Positions 1 to 11,282 of a stretch of 64,000 nt of DNA are shown here, one piece after another (positions within the stretch are counted from its first letter, which is position 1; each line of letters begins with the position of its first letter). Source of the DNA: Apostichopus japonicus (taxonomy: Eukaryota; Echinodermata; Holothuroidea; Aspidochirotida; Stichopodidae); assembly GCF_037975245.1 (NCBI RefSeq), contig NC_092570.1, positions 9,881,501 through 9,945,500 on the forward strand. The letters run 5' to 3'. A program made the position numbers and the translations under genes. The notes below the pieces were generated by a model that saw only the letters and a program-made list of their open reading frames with translations, ran no database searches and was not told the DNA's origin.

Positions 1-634
1 TAATATTGCAGGACGCATTTGACCATATATACAGAATGAAATCTTCATGAATTCACCATTCACTTGGTAGTGGTCAAAGTGTAACACAAAATCTTTATAT
101 TCGTACAATTACTATAAATAGCAAAATTAACCCCCAAAAAACAGGTTAACCTTTCATATTCTCTTGAAAATTGCCGCTTCCACTACCTCCTGCTCCTCAC
201 TTCTACCCCTACAGCTCAAATTGTTATGAAACGACAGATGGGTTTACAAAGAGAGTGATATTGTCGTTAACACATTCACTGAACTAATAACACATATTCA
301 TAAATTAAATGATTATTCAAACCTAACCTATATTTGAACTAAATCAATGTATTTTGTTGATTAAACATTTCTATTATGCCAACGTTGTCTGTGTTTTGAT
401 CATCAGTGGTTATCATTCTGAGGAAATTAATATCAGTTTTATACTTTAATTTGGATCTTACATCTATTACGACATATAAAAAAGAAAATGGAATGACGGC
501 TTTTCTAGTTTATAGGAGAGATGGAAGTGGGAGGGGTTGGGGTGGGGACCGGTGGGGGTGGAGGTTAATCATGTGGTTCAGCCTTTGAACAGAAAAGCTC
601 CTTCAGAGTTCAAATACAACCGACTATTGCATAC

Positions 635-814
635 CTTAGCTGGGATCCCGTGCAGGGATCGTCAACGGAGATAGTGACGTCACTTGGGTGATCGGCGTGC
701 ACGTGGATCATTTCACTATCACTGACAGAGCAGGAACCTCCAGATGACGTGTATGTGTCAATGGTAGATGCATTCTGGTATACATCAGTGGAGGCAACAG
801 CTTGCTCTGAAGAC
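635..814 (-). CDS. Kinase linker exon, left copy
   Basis: The acceptor (TTTGCTTGTTTGAG) and donor (GTATGC) bound 180 nt that enter in phase 2 and leave in phase 2. The encoded linker is rich in Ser, Thr and Asp. It is the counterpart of 9449-9622. Confidence 0.65.
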
Positions 815-1478
815 CTCAAACAAGCAAACCACCAGAAGATCTTGTTCAAAGTTGAACGTCTGTAGACGTTAAATATGGGTAAATTGTTAGATCTAAAATA
901 TATATTGTTTTCCTCAGATTGAAATAAGTTTGTCAAGAGTCGCAACTAAAACTTAAATTTGTATTACTTTGCAAAAGAGTGATTCACAGTCAGGTTAAGC
1001 TGTTTAATGTAGAATTCCACCAAGATCTACTAAAATAATAAATTAAACAATTTACTACCAAATATATACATATATAATTCTTTGATCATGCGTATAGGAT
1101 CGGTTTAGGTCAAAGTAACAATTTCACAACAAAAATGTGATTTTTGAAGATTGTAATTTCCTTGTTTCCTCGCAGTCTATAATACTCAAAGAAGAAGCAG
1201 AGGGTGGTTAAAGATCATTCTTTTACTTGTATTTCTAACTTGGTGAAGTTTTAGTCCTATCGGTAGATTAAGAGGTTTTCGTAATTCGAGGTATACGAAC
1301 TATTCTGTGCCTCCTCCCCTGCTCCACTAAAGATTTGATATGATTACGTCATTATCAACGATCGAATAACTGACAAAATCACTCAAATGATGTAAAGAGT
1401 TATCACGTACCTTCCTCGTTGGCGGTTCTGCTTGTTCTTCACTTGTCTTCTTCTGAATAGTTTTCTTCCCATGATAAA
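635..1478 (-). CDS. Partial non-RD kinase gene, left tandem copy (5' exons only)
   Basis: These are two internal coding exons of the left kinase copy, 1411-1478 then 635-814 in minus-strand order. They match exons 10222-10289 and 9449-9622 of the right copy in position, splice sites and sequence. The catalytic exons are outside the window; by alignment the next exon starts about 45 bp left of position 1. The visible product is a very basic stretch (GRKLFRRRQVKNKQNRQRGR) followed by a Ser/Thr/Asp-rich acidic linker. Relative to the right copy the linker has two extra residues (His-Val, in-frame 6-bp difference near 700). An exon ending at 1831 may lie further upstream, but its frame could not be settled. 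Whether this copy is active is unknown. Confidence 0.6.
1411..1478 (-). CDS. Basic juxtadomain exon, left copy
   Basis: This 68-nt exon has acceptor GCTGTTTTTCAG and donor GTACGTG. The frame that joins the next exon in phase gives FIMGRKLFRRRQVKNKQNRQ. The basic cluster could be a stop-transfer sequence after a membrane segment or a nuclear signal; neither is proven. Confidence 0.55.
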
Positions 1479-1830
1479 CTGAAAAACAGCAAACAGGGAA
1501 TATGTGAGTATATCTGAGCATTATGATTATGATCGGGTGTTAGCAATATGTGATGTTACTTTATTTATTCTATTATGACAGACGAAAGCCTACATTAAGT
1601 TTCGCATATGAGATGACTAAACGTTTAAATATTTACTTCTTTGCCCATATGTAAGATAACGTATACCTCCCTATGTTACCCTGTACCACTGTCAACATAC
1701 CGGATGCCAAGTAACATTAATGGAGGTCAATTTTCCCTTTTTTATTCTACATCTTAACTGTATACAGGACGATAACTATTGTCATCAACTTTGAAATGTA
1801 ACTTCTGAGATAGAGGGAGTTGCAACTTAC

Positions 1831-2080
1831 CAGTATTATCCAAGAAGATGAAGGAATCTCGTAAAAGATGAAAGTAGTTTCTCGATAAACAAATCGCTTT
1901 GTTCGCAATGTAAAGTAATGTTGACATCACTAGATGTAAACATGGTCCATGGTTAGATTCCATTGTGGTGAAACAATGGGTCACTACAGTGTGGAGTTTA
2001 CTGCATTTAATTATTACGTAACGCTGATCCATTGGCGCACCGAGAAATGTCCATTCTAATACATCTTCAAGATAAAACAT
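1831..2080 (-). other. Possible upstream exon of left kinase copy, frame unresolved
   Basis: A good donor (CTG then GTAAGTTGCAAC) ends at 1831 and is conserved in the right copy (10640). All three frames run into difficulty. One frame looks Ig-like (DVNITLHCEQSDLF) but hits a stop created by an 8-bp segment (around 1835-1842) that the right copy lacks. It is either decayed coding sequence or a noncoding exon. Confidence 0.3.
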
Positions 2081-2694
2081 GATTTGATATCCGAAGATAA
2101 GCGTTAAATATTAGTACAGTTAGATCTACCCCTAAGTGTCCGTTCTGTCACATGAACTTTTATATGAAAGTGAACATTATAACAGGTTAGTATTCAATCA
2201 ATGTTAGCGCATTTAAAATGTGTGAATCTATTTAGATCAAGAACGTATAAACACACGCGCGTTTGTATGTAAATTTTACATTAAGTATAGGGATTGTACG
2301 CGTTGTTCTTTCAGTCAAGACGCCCATAGCGAAGCGCACGCAAAAGTGATACGCATTTGATGCGCATTTTTTTCCAGAGACTTCTTATTTTGGGCGCTGT
2401 ACCATTTTTGAGATAAGCGCTACAACGTATGATTATGTATAGCGTCGAAGGCGCTAGATTGATGACTCCTATACTTTCTACACACAAATATTGCACCCGC
2501 GCGTCTGAAGACGAACGCTTTTCACTATATAATTCCTTTGAAGACGTTCGTATACACTTAATGATAAGCCAACTTGTGTGTTTCATTAAATTGCTTTGTC
2601 TGTATTCTAAGGTGTATGGGGACAAAACTTGTTTTTCGTAGTACAGAAAAGGAACCGTAATTGTAGGGTAAAGCATGAACCCGTGCACAATTCA

Positions 2695-2850
2695 GATGTT
2701 AATTTGTATAATGGAAACAGAGTTTCTAACAAGATATAGAGATGAAGGAAGAATTGACAGAGAATAATAAAGTCATTTCTCAATTTATATGCAGTTACGA
2801 CGTACCTTATCTGCGATGCATAAAGAAAATGGTACCATCTATATGGCAAG
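2695..2850 (+). mobile_element. Fragment of a non-LTR retrotransposon 3' region
   Basis: The sequence from ATGTTAATTTGTATAATGG onward matches the tail of the reverse-transcriptase-like reading frame at 11968-12060. Only the last part of that frame is present and it contains stops. Confidence 0.55.
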
Positions 2851-3340
2851 CAAGTAAAAAGAAAAGTATCTAGCGCCTTCGGCGTTGTAATATAATTTTC
2901 AGTTATGGTTTCAATGTTATTGAATTGGCACCGCTAAGAATGATTCCCATATAGTACATTAAATTATAATAAACAAAATGGGGCCCTGCTGGCAGTTCAT
3001 AAAACCCGATTTATCATTTTGTTAGTATTATTATTATCATTAATAATTAGGACATAAGACTGTAAGATGGTAGTTGAACTCTACGATATGTACATGGGCC
3101 GAGTCTGCGGTAGACCCATTCAAATGACAAAGTACTGCTTCTTTCTTGTTAATTAGTCGTTTGGATAATTTAATTTACTTGAATTCTACTTTTCTCAATA
3201 TGAAATTTACTTTGAAGTGTATATTACTCCAAATGGTTTCGGGAAGGGTGATCATATTTTTGTTAAATTTATTTCTGCCTCACTTAATGTACAAAAACCT
3301 TACGAAACAACTTGAAAACTCATTCCCACTGAAGTTCACA

Positions 3341-5336
3341 TTTTGAGTCACTTAGAGCCCAATAGGTGTTTTGAGTTCACTATCTGCAGGGGTTTCCCTG
3401 TGAAAGACACCAACAACGAAACACAGAAATCAAACAAAAACTAAAAGAAAAATGAACACCCCAACAACTAAATAAGAAAACATTATAGTAGAAAAACCAA
3501 TTCAAAATTATGGAACACAGAGTACATATATATATGACAATGTGGGCTATCATTAACTATATATAATTATGGCACATGTAGGACACCGTAGAAACCTGCT
3601 TCTTTGCCTTTGAATGTATACGTTTGAGATGGTATTGTGGGGTACTGTTTGACAATATTTGAACCTAATGTTATCTTCGACTGTTCACTGTGTACGAAAG
3701 AGCCTAACGTGAACATGTACGAGAAAAAGAGTTCTTGATTCTTCTTAAATACTATTTCATTTATGAATAAAACACCATTGAGTAGCCATCAAATGATCAC
3801 ATAAATACATTAGTATTGAAAACCTAAGATAAAAATGGGAGAAACAATGTCATGAAAATGTAATCGGAAAAGACGATGTCTATACGGATGCTTATTATGT
3901 CCATTATAGTTTACATGTTTAATTTAGCACACGACTAACCCTGTTAAGATATTTTGGTGCCTATGTGTATAGCTATGTTTGTTCGACGGATATCCCAAAT
4001 CAGTGAACGGAATTGAACTAACTTTGAGAGAAAGTATGGCTCCTGGTTGGTTGAAAAGTCATGGCAGTTGAAAATGGAGGCGGCATTTACACTGTTGTTT
4101 TACAAAATGAAAGAAGTGTACGATCTTCAGTATAATGTAAAAGCAGATGTTAAAATACCGAAAAGGGATTCCTTGCCTTCTATAATGATATTTGTAAAGA
4201 ATTTACTAACACTCTGCCTATGTATGTAATTGAGTTGGGTTTGGCGGGGGTGGCGGAGGTACCAATATTGAGGGAGGTCCAACAACAATTTAAGGTGGTT
4301 TATGTGCTGCTGTAGTCCCGTATCTTTGTCACGATTATCATAGAACTAAGAAATGAATAAACCTGGAATTGCGGCACTGAAGGATTTCCCATACAAAACT
4401 AACGTAACAGGACCTGATCCAGGATTTTAAGAAGGAGGTGTGAACGTGGGGTTGTTGAAGCCGCTTCATTTTGTAGGGGTGGGTGGTGGGAGGGGGGAGC
4501 GGGTGTTGTTGTCCTTTGGTCATTCCCCATAAAAAAAAAGCAAATTAAAGACGTGAAATGGTGAATTCGGAAGCATTTTGTGGCTATAAATTGGGTCTAT
4601 TATTAGCTTTATACACCCAAGGTGTGATTATAACTACTTATAATATTTTGGTGTAGGGTTCAAAAAGAAGGAAGGAGGGTGGATGGGTGAACACCCCTAC
4701 CGCCCCCCCCCCCTTGATCCGCGCATGTGAACATAAGATTGATACTATGATGTTATATCATATGCTGTGTACCACGAGAAAGTTATTTATGTGTTATTAC
4801 TTGCGATAGCAGGTTTACAACCTCAGCAAACTTGTTGGCGTTTTTATGCGTTGTGCGTTTTTTTTTTTTTGGGGGGGGGGGGTGTAAGTACGGGTGGGTT
4901 TGTGTGAACGTTTTCCTTTTCACTGACATGTGTTTCGCTTGGCCTTCTCCTGTGTTACTGTTATGAACAAACCACGAAATCAAAATTTTATTTCCGATTT
5001 CACTGAAACCAATGATACTTATAACTGAGGCTAATCTCTACAACTTGTATAATGGTACCTATTTGCTGTGTATGCTAACCATACAAATTGATTGTGTCAG
5101 CGTTCTATCCTTATCAATTTCTATGATGCTAACATATTACCAATGACGTCATCGAGTATATTAAGCTAATTCATCGTGAATGGTGTTATAGGGTATAATT
5201 TGTGTGCTTCTTCCCAAAGTAGATGGTAAAGATATATACATGAATTTAATTAGAGCAAAAATACATATTACGAAACGAAGTTTAAGTTTTTCTCTTAAAA
5301 TAAATTTATTATTGCACGTGTCAATATATAATAAGG
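3341..5336. other. Spacer between the kinase copies, no gene seen
   Basis: Nothing recognisable is coded here. The stretch is AT-rich with poly-G/poly-C runs (about 4699-4712 and 4860-4882), and open frames are short and not spliceable into a known family. About 5500-5563, within the kinase 3' UTR, is similar to 12513-12575. Confidence 0.6.
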
Positions 5337-5342
5337 TTTATT
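5337..5342 (-). terminator. Candidate poly(A) signal of the right kinase copy
   Basis: AATAAA on the minus strand lies about 310 nt after the stop codon at 5651. A second AATAAA lies nearby, at about 5306. The assignment is positional only. Confidence 0.4.
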
Positions 5343-5650
5343 TTCGCGCAATATGCGAAAATATATAAAACTGCATTTTACTGACGATGATCACACAGTC
5401 ACAGTCCCGATGCAAGGGGACTGGGGCTGAGAGCGGATCAGTCGTTTGGTAGTTTGGTTTTCGTGCCCAGGTTCTTTCCTGGGTGACTTTTTCTTAAAAA
5501 GTATAAAACTGCATTTTACTAGAAAAATAAAAACCACATGATCATCATCAGTGATAGTACTAAAAATATGTTTTAAAAGAAGTTTTCTCATGATTTTCGG
5601 CTTTCACTTTAGCACCATGATTTGCGTGATTAAGGTTCATCATTGTAACA

Positions 5651-6376
5651 TTAAGGTATCTTCACACTCTGTATCCTGACATTTATAATGTCTATGACGT
5701 CATCCAGGTTTGGTCTTTCATCTGGATTAGGTTTCATACATTGATCTCCAAGACGCAACAGAAAGTCGTCTCCGACGACACTCAGGTCTTTCATGACAAG
5801 GCCGATGGAAAATACATCAGCAGCTTTGCTGAATGGCCTTTGACCTGTGATTACTTCCGGTGCAACATGAATGGAGTTCTTCAACACCTCGGCTTGTCTT
5901 TCGTCGGTGAATTGTAAATATTGTCCTTGATCATTCATGTTTAATGTCAAACCAAAATCAATCAATTTAATTTTGAAAATTGGATTTGATTCGGTAGGAT
6001 ATATGTCCTGAGTTGGTTCCCATGATGCAACGCTGTCGACGTCATCCCAGAGGTTCTCAGTGTCGTCTGTGACACTCGATGTCTGCAACAGAATGTTGTC
6101 CGATTTGATGTCACAATGCAACCAATATCTGTCATGCATATCCCTCAGAGCCAAACAGATATCCATCGCCACCTGTAAAGAATTATCTTTGGTGATAAGA
6201 CGCTTGTCTGTGGCATCATAGAGTGACGTGGCAGTGTAAGATTGGCCGTTTGTGACGAACTCTTGCACTATGGCGGGAAAAGGTCCATCATCTGGGGGCA
6301 AAGTCACCCCGAAAAATGTTGGAATACACTCCAAGCCTTGTAATGCTTTCAAAACTCTCACCTCTCTTGCAAAGTT
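5651..6376 (-). CDS. Kinase C-lobe terminal exon
   Basis: Acceptor CCTCTCTTTTCAG precedes NFAREVRVLK. The exon enters in phase 0, matching the phase-0 donor at 8525, and ends in TAA. It contains the catalytic loop with Cys instead of Arg, DFG, APE and the late-lobe KAADVFSIG motif. Confidence 0.9.
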   Translation of the reverse strand, partial: NFAREVRVLKALQGLECIPTFFGVTLPPDDGPFPAIVQEFVTNGQSYTATSLYDATDKRLITKDNSLQVAMDICLALRDMHDRYWLHCDIKSDNILLQTSSVTDDTENLWDDVDSVASWEPTQDIYPTESNPIFKIKLIDFGLTLNMNDQGQYLQFTDERQAEVLKNSIHVAPEVITGQRPFSKAADVFSIGLVMKDLSVVGDDFLLRLGDQCMKPNPDERPNLDDVIDIINVRIQSVKIP

Positions 6377-9300
6377 CTGAAAAGAGAGGAAGAAACTACC
6401 ATTCAAATATGAAAACCACAAAATGTTTTCTGGGGGGGGGGGGGGAATCGATAAAATTCTTGATGCAATTATAACAGGTTTGTAACTGAAATTCTGGAAA
6501 GTCATGAACTAGCAGACAAAATCAAGCTAATAATAAAAGTAATATATGGTGGAATAAAAAGAAAGCTGCTTTAAGGTCAGTTTACTTATATCATAACTAC
6601 CAGGGGCGTAGCGAAGGGGTTTTTGTTGGGGGGGGGGCTGTGGAGAATTTGATTTGCCGACGGATCTGGAAGTGGTGACTGAAATGGGGGAGGGGTCTAA
6701 GGGGAGGTGGTGTCCCCCTCCCTTTTGGCAATTTTTTAGTTTTGAAACGTCCTTAGATGCAATCTGGTGCATATTTTAAGTCAAATTTGATTTGCCGACG
6801 GATCTGGAAGTAGTGACTGAAATGGGGGAGGGGTCTAAGGGGAGTGGGTGTCCCCCTCCCCTTTGGCAATTTTTTAGTTTTGAAACGTCCTTAGATGCAA
6901 TCTGGTGCATATTTTAAGTCAAATTTGATTTGCCGACGGATCTGGAAGTGGTGACTGAAATGGGGGAGGGATCTAAGGGGAGGGGGTGTCCCCCTCCCCC
7001 TTTGGAAATTTTTTAGTTTTGAAACGTCCTTAGATGCAATCTGGTGTATATTTTAAGTGAAATTTGATTTGCCGACGGATCTGGAAGTGGTGACTGAAAT
7101 GGGGGAGGGGTCTAATTTTTAGTTTTGAAACGTCCTTAGATGCAATCTGTTGTATATTTTAAGTCAAATTTGATTTGCCGACGGATCTGGAAGTGGTGAC
7201 TGAAATGGGGGAGGGATCTAAGGGGAGGGGGTGTCCCCCTCCCCCTTTGGAAATTGTTTAGTTTTGAAACGTCCTTAGATGCAATCTGGTGTATATTTTA
7301 AGTGAAATTTGATTTGCCGACGGATCTGGAAGTGGTGACTGAAATGGGGGAGGGGTCTAATTTTTAGTTTTGAAACGTCCTTAGATGCAATCTGTTGTAT
7401 ATTTTAAGTCAAATTTGATTTGCCGACGGATCTGGAAGTGGTGACTGAAATGGGGGAGGGATCTAAGGGGAGGGGGTGTCCCCCTCCCCCTTTGGAAATT
7501 TTTTAGTTTTGAAACGTCCTTAGATGCAATCTGGTGTATATTTTAAGTGAAATTTGATTTGCCGACGGATCTGGAAGTGGTGACTGAAATGGGGGAGGGG
7601 TCTAATTTTTAGTTTTGAAACGTCCTTAGATGCAATCTGTTGTATATTTTAAGTCAAATTTGATTTGCCGACGGATCTGGAAGTGGTGACTGAAATAGGG
7701 GAGGGGTGTAAGGGGAGGGGGTGTCCCCTCCCCTTTGGAAAATTTTTAGTTTTGAAACGTCCTTAGATGCAATCTGGTGTAAGTCAAATTTGATTTGCCG
7801 ACGGATCTGGAAGTGGTGACTGAAATGGGGGAGGGATCTAAGGGGAGGGGGTGTCCCCCTCCCCCTTTGGAAATTTTTTAGTTTTGAAACGTCCTTAGAT
7901 GCAATCTGGTGTATATTTTAAGTGAAATTTGATTTGCCGACGGATCTGGAAGTGGTGACTGAAATGGGGGAGGGGTCTAATTTTTAGTTTTGAAACGTCC
8001 TTAGATGCAATCTGTTGTATATTTTAAGTCAAATTTGATTTGCCGACGGATCTGGAAGTGGTGACTGAAATAGGGGAGGGGTGTAAGGGGAGGGGGTGTC
8101 CCCCTCCCCTTTGGAAAATTTTTAGTTTTGAAACGTCCTTAGATGCAATCTGGTGTAAGTCAAATTTGATTTGCCGACGGATCTGGAAGTGGTGACTGAA
8201 ATGGGGGAGGGGTCTAAGGGTAGGGGGTCTACCCCTCCCCTTTGGAAAAATTAGTTTGAACGTCCTTAGATGCAATCTGGTGCATATTTTAAGTCAAATT
8301 TGGCACGGAAGAAGCTCCCGTTCTCCTTTTTCTATTCAGCTTTCCTTCTTTCTTCCCCTTCTGCTCTCTTCACCTTTTCTCCTTTTGCCGACAGACCCAA
8401 AATTTGCCGACAGCGACCAAATTATTGGGGGGTGTGAAACCCCCACACCCCCCCCCCCCGCTCGCTACGCCCCTGATAACTACATATTTAATTATAATGT
8501 AAATGAGTAATATGGTTTATTTACCTGACTGGCAGTTTCTTCATTCAGATGTTTGTACTGTGTCTTGACTGCACAAAGTACTTGAGTTGATTTGATTCTC
8601 ATCAGTTGTACAGCCCCATTACCACCTCCTCCTAGAAAGATGGGCATACCCCACTCATCCTCAACCTCTTCCAGATCTCCTGGAGGGATGTAGGGAACAT
8701 TAGAAAGTCCCATCCTCTCACAGACAGAGGATACGTGAAGCTCATCACTGGATTTAGTGTCTTGTGAGCTGAGGAGTAATAAACAATTCTCAGTGTATAG
8801 CTATTTGAAAGATAATATTGCAGGACGCATTTGACCATATATACAGAATGAAATCTTCGTGAATTCACCATTCACTTGGTTGAGGTGGTCAAAGTGTAAC
8901 AAAAAATCTTTATATTCGTACAATTACTATAAATAGCAAAATTAACCCCCCAAAAAAGGTTAACCTTTCATATTCTCCTGAAAATTGCCGCTTCCACTAC
9001 CTCCTGCTCCTCACGTCTACCCCTACAGCTCAAATTGTTATGAAACGACAGATGGGTTTACAAAGAGAGTGATATTGTCGTTAACACATTCACTGAACTA
9101 ATAACACATATTCATAAATTAAATGATTATTCAAACCTAACCTATATTTGAACTAAATCAATGTATTTTGTTGATTAAACATTTCTATTATGCCAACGTT
9201 GTCTGTGTTTTGATCATCAGTGGTTATCATTCTGAGGAAATTTATATCAGTTTTATACTTTAATTTGGATCTTACATCTATTACGACATATAAAAAGGAA

Positions 9301-10289
9301 AATGGAATGACGGCTTTTCTAGTTTATAGGAGGGATGGAAGTGGGAGGGGTTGGGGTGGGGACCGGTGGGGGTGGAGGTTAGTCATGTGGTTCAGCCTTT
9401 GAACAGAAAAGCTCCTTCAGAGTTCAAATACATGCGACTATTGCATACCTTAGCTGGGATCCCGTGCAGGGATCGTCAACGGAGATAGTGACGTCACTTG
9501 GGTGATCGGCGTGGATCATTTCACTATCACTGACAGAGCAGGAACCTCCAGATGACGTGTATGTGTCAATGGTAGATGCATTCTGGTATACATCAGTGGA
9601 GGCAACAGCTTGCTCTGAAGACCTCAAACAAGCAAACCACCAGAAGATCTTGTTCAAAGTTGAACGTCTGTAGACGTCAAATATGGGTAAATTGTTAGAT
9701 CTAAAAAATATATTGTTTTCCTCAGATTGAAATAAGTTTGTCAAGAGTCGCAACTAAAACTTAAATTTGTATTACTTTGCAAAAGAGTGATTCACAGTCA
9801 GGTTAAGCTGTTTAAAGTAGAATTCCACCAAGATCTACTAAAATAATGAATTAAACAATTTACTACCAAATATATACATATATAATTCTTTGATCATGCG
9901 TATAGGATAGGCTTAGGTCAAAGTAACAATTTCACAACAAAAATGTGATTTTTGAAGATTGTAATTTCCTTGTTTGTATCTCGCAGTCTATAATACTCAA
10001 AGGGGAAGCAGAGGGTGGTTAAAGATCATTCTTTTACTTGTAATTCTAATTTGGTGAAGTTTTAGTCCTATCGGTAGATTAAGAGATTTTCATAATTCGA
10101 GGTATACGAACTATTCTGTACCTCCTCCCCTGCTCCACTAAAGATTTGATATGATTACGTCATTATCAACGATCGAATAACTGACAAAATCACTCAAATA
10201 ATATAAAGAGTTATCACGTACCTTCCTCGTTGGCGGTTCTGCTTGTTCTTCACTTGTCTTCTTCTGAAAAGTTTTCTTCCCATGATAAA
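5651..10289 (-). CDS. Non-RD protein kinase gene, right tandem copy
   Basis: Four exons join in frame on the minus strand: 10222-10289, 9449-9622, 8525-8768 and 5651-6376. The third carries the N-lobe: a glycine loop GGGGNGAV and the ATP lysine in CAVK (exon residues 46-53 and 65-68). The last, 241 residues plus stop, has Glu in AREVRVLK for helix C, a catalytic loop HCDIKSDN (87-94), DFG (140-142) and APE (172-174). The HRD arginine is Cys, so it is a non-RD kinase, a class enriched among innate-immune kinases such as RIPK and IRAK. About 30 extra acidic residues lie between the catalytic loop and DFG. Upstream are a Ser/Asp-rich linker and a very basic 20-residue stretch. The true 5' end and any membrane segment were not resolved. 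It could be a cytoplasmic or a receptor-type kinase. A TE-filled intron separates the two lobes. The neighbouring tandem copy suggests an expanding family. Confidence 0.8.
6593..8483. mobile_element. hAT-like non-autonomous element with internal tandem array
   Basis: The element proper is 6601-8475. It begins CAGGGGCGTAGCGA and ends with the reverse complement TCGCTACGCCCCTG. It is flanked by an exact 8-bp direct repeat ATAACTAC (6593-6600 and 8476-8483), the target-site size of hAT transposons. It carries no transposase frame. It sits in the intron between the two kinase-lobe exons and makes up most of that intron. Confidence 0.88.
6640..8300. repeat. Tandem array of about 105- and 140-bp units inside the hAT-like element
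   Basis: The string GATTTGCCGACGGATCTGG recurs 13 times (about 6651, 6789, 6927, 7066, 7172, 7311, 7417, 7556, 7662, 7792, 7931, 8037, 8168). Spacing alternates between roughly 105 and 140 bp. The long-plus-short pair forms a 245-bp higher-order unit around 7066-7556. The G-rich/C-rich arms within each unit can pair. Confidence 0.92.
8525..8768 (-). CDS. Kinase N-lobe exon
   Basis: Acceptor TTATTACTCCTCAG and donor GTAAATAA bound 244 nt that enter in phase 2 and leave in phase 0. The 81 residues include the glycine loop GGGGNGAV and CAVK. The first base completes a Ser codon with the AG left by the upstream exon. Confidence 0.88.
9449..9622 (-). CDS. Kinase linker exon, right copy
   Basis: The exon is 174 nt, phase 2 in and phase 2 out, with acceptor TGCTTGTTTGAG and donor GTATGC. 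It encodes a Ser/Thr/Asp-rich linker ending CTGSQL. It lacks the two-residue insertion of the left copy. Confidence 0.7.
10222..10289 (-). CDS. Basic juxtadomain exon, right copy
   Basis: This 68-nt exon is bounded by TGTCGTTTTTCAG and GTACGTG. One difference from the left copy is a synonymous Leu change in the frame GRKLFRRRQ, which favours that frame over the alternative. Confidence 0.55.
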
Positions 10290-10639
10290 CTGAAAAACGA
10301 CAAACAGGTAATATGTGAGTACCTGAGCAATATGATTATGATCGGGTGTTAGCAATATGTGATGTTACTTTATTTATACTATTATGACAGACGAAAACTT
10401 ACATTAAGTTTCGCATATGAGATGATTTAACGTTTACATATTTACTTCTTTGCCCATATGTAAGATAACGTACCTATACCTATGTTACCCTATAACACTG
10501 TCAACATACCGGATGCCTAGTAACATTAGTGGAGGTTAATTTTCCCCTTTTTATTCTACATCTTAACTGTATACAGGGCGATAACTATTGTCATCAACTT
10601 AGAAATGTAACTTCTGAGATAGAGGGAGTTGCAACTTAC

Positions 10640-10881
10640 CAGTAGAAGATGAAGGAATCTCGTAAAAGATGAAAGTAGTTTCTCGATAAACAAATCGCTT
10701 TGTTCGCAATGTTAAGTAATGTTGACATCACTAGATGTAAACATGGTCCATGGTTAGATTCCATTGTGGTAAAACAATGGGTCACTACAGTGTGGAGTTT
10801 ACTGCATTTAATTATTACGTAATGCTGATCCATTGGCGCACCGAGAAATGTCCATTCTAATACATCTTCAAGATAAAACAT
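10640..10881 (-). other. Possible upstream exon of right kinase copy, probably frame-damaged
   Basis: The donor at 10640 (CTG then GTAAGTTGC) joins the next exon in phase if the Ig-like frame is used. That frame has a TAA here, caused by one base difference from the left copy (TTTACA versus TTAACA). No other frame gives a convincing domain. Confidence 0.3.
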
Positions 10882-11282
10882 GATTTGATATCCGAAGATA
10901 AGCGTTAAATATTAGTACAGTTAGATCGGTGCCTAAGTGTCCGTTCTGTCACATGAACTTATATATGAAAGTGAACATTATAACAGGTTAGTATTCAATC
11001 AATGTTAGCGCATTTAAAATGTGTGAATCTATTTAGATCAAGAACGTATAAACACACGCGCGTTTGTATGTAAATTTAACATTGAGTATAGGGATTGTAT
11101 GAGTTGTTCTTTCTGTCAAGACGCCCATAGCGAAGCTCACGCAAAAGTGATACGCATTTGATGCGCATTTTTTTCCAGAGACTTCTTATTTTGGGCGCTG
11201 TACCATTTTTCAGATAAGTGCTACAACGTATGATTATGTATAGCGTCGAAGGCGCTAGATTGATGACTCCTATACTTGCTGG

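Larger units (their letters stand above)
1..3340. repeat. Left copy of a recent tandem segmental duplication
   Basis: Position 1 aligns with 8813, and near-identical sequence runs in the same orientation to about 2460 (matching about 11275). It resumes at about 2695-3340, matching about 11968-12500. Differences are mostly single bases and small indels, so the event is recent. The middle differs: the right copy carries a retrotransposon piece with a nested MITE, while the left copy has about 230 bp of other sequence at 2465-2690. The unit is about 8.8 kb and includes the 5' exons of a kinase gene. Confidence 0.9.

Noticed and set aside
8024-8275. Repetitive minus-strand open frame with the ASKDVSKLK motif
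   Set aside because: It comes from the tandem array inside the hAT-like element.
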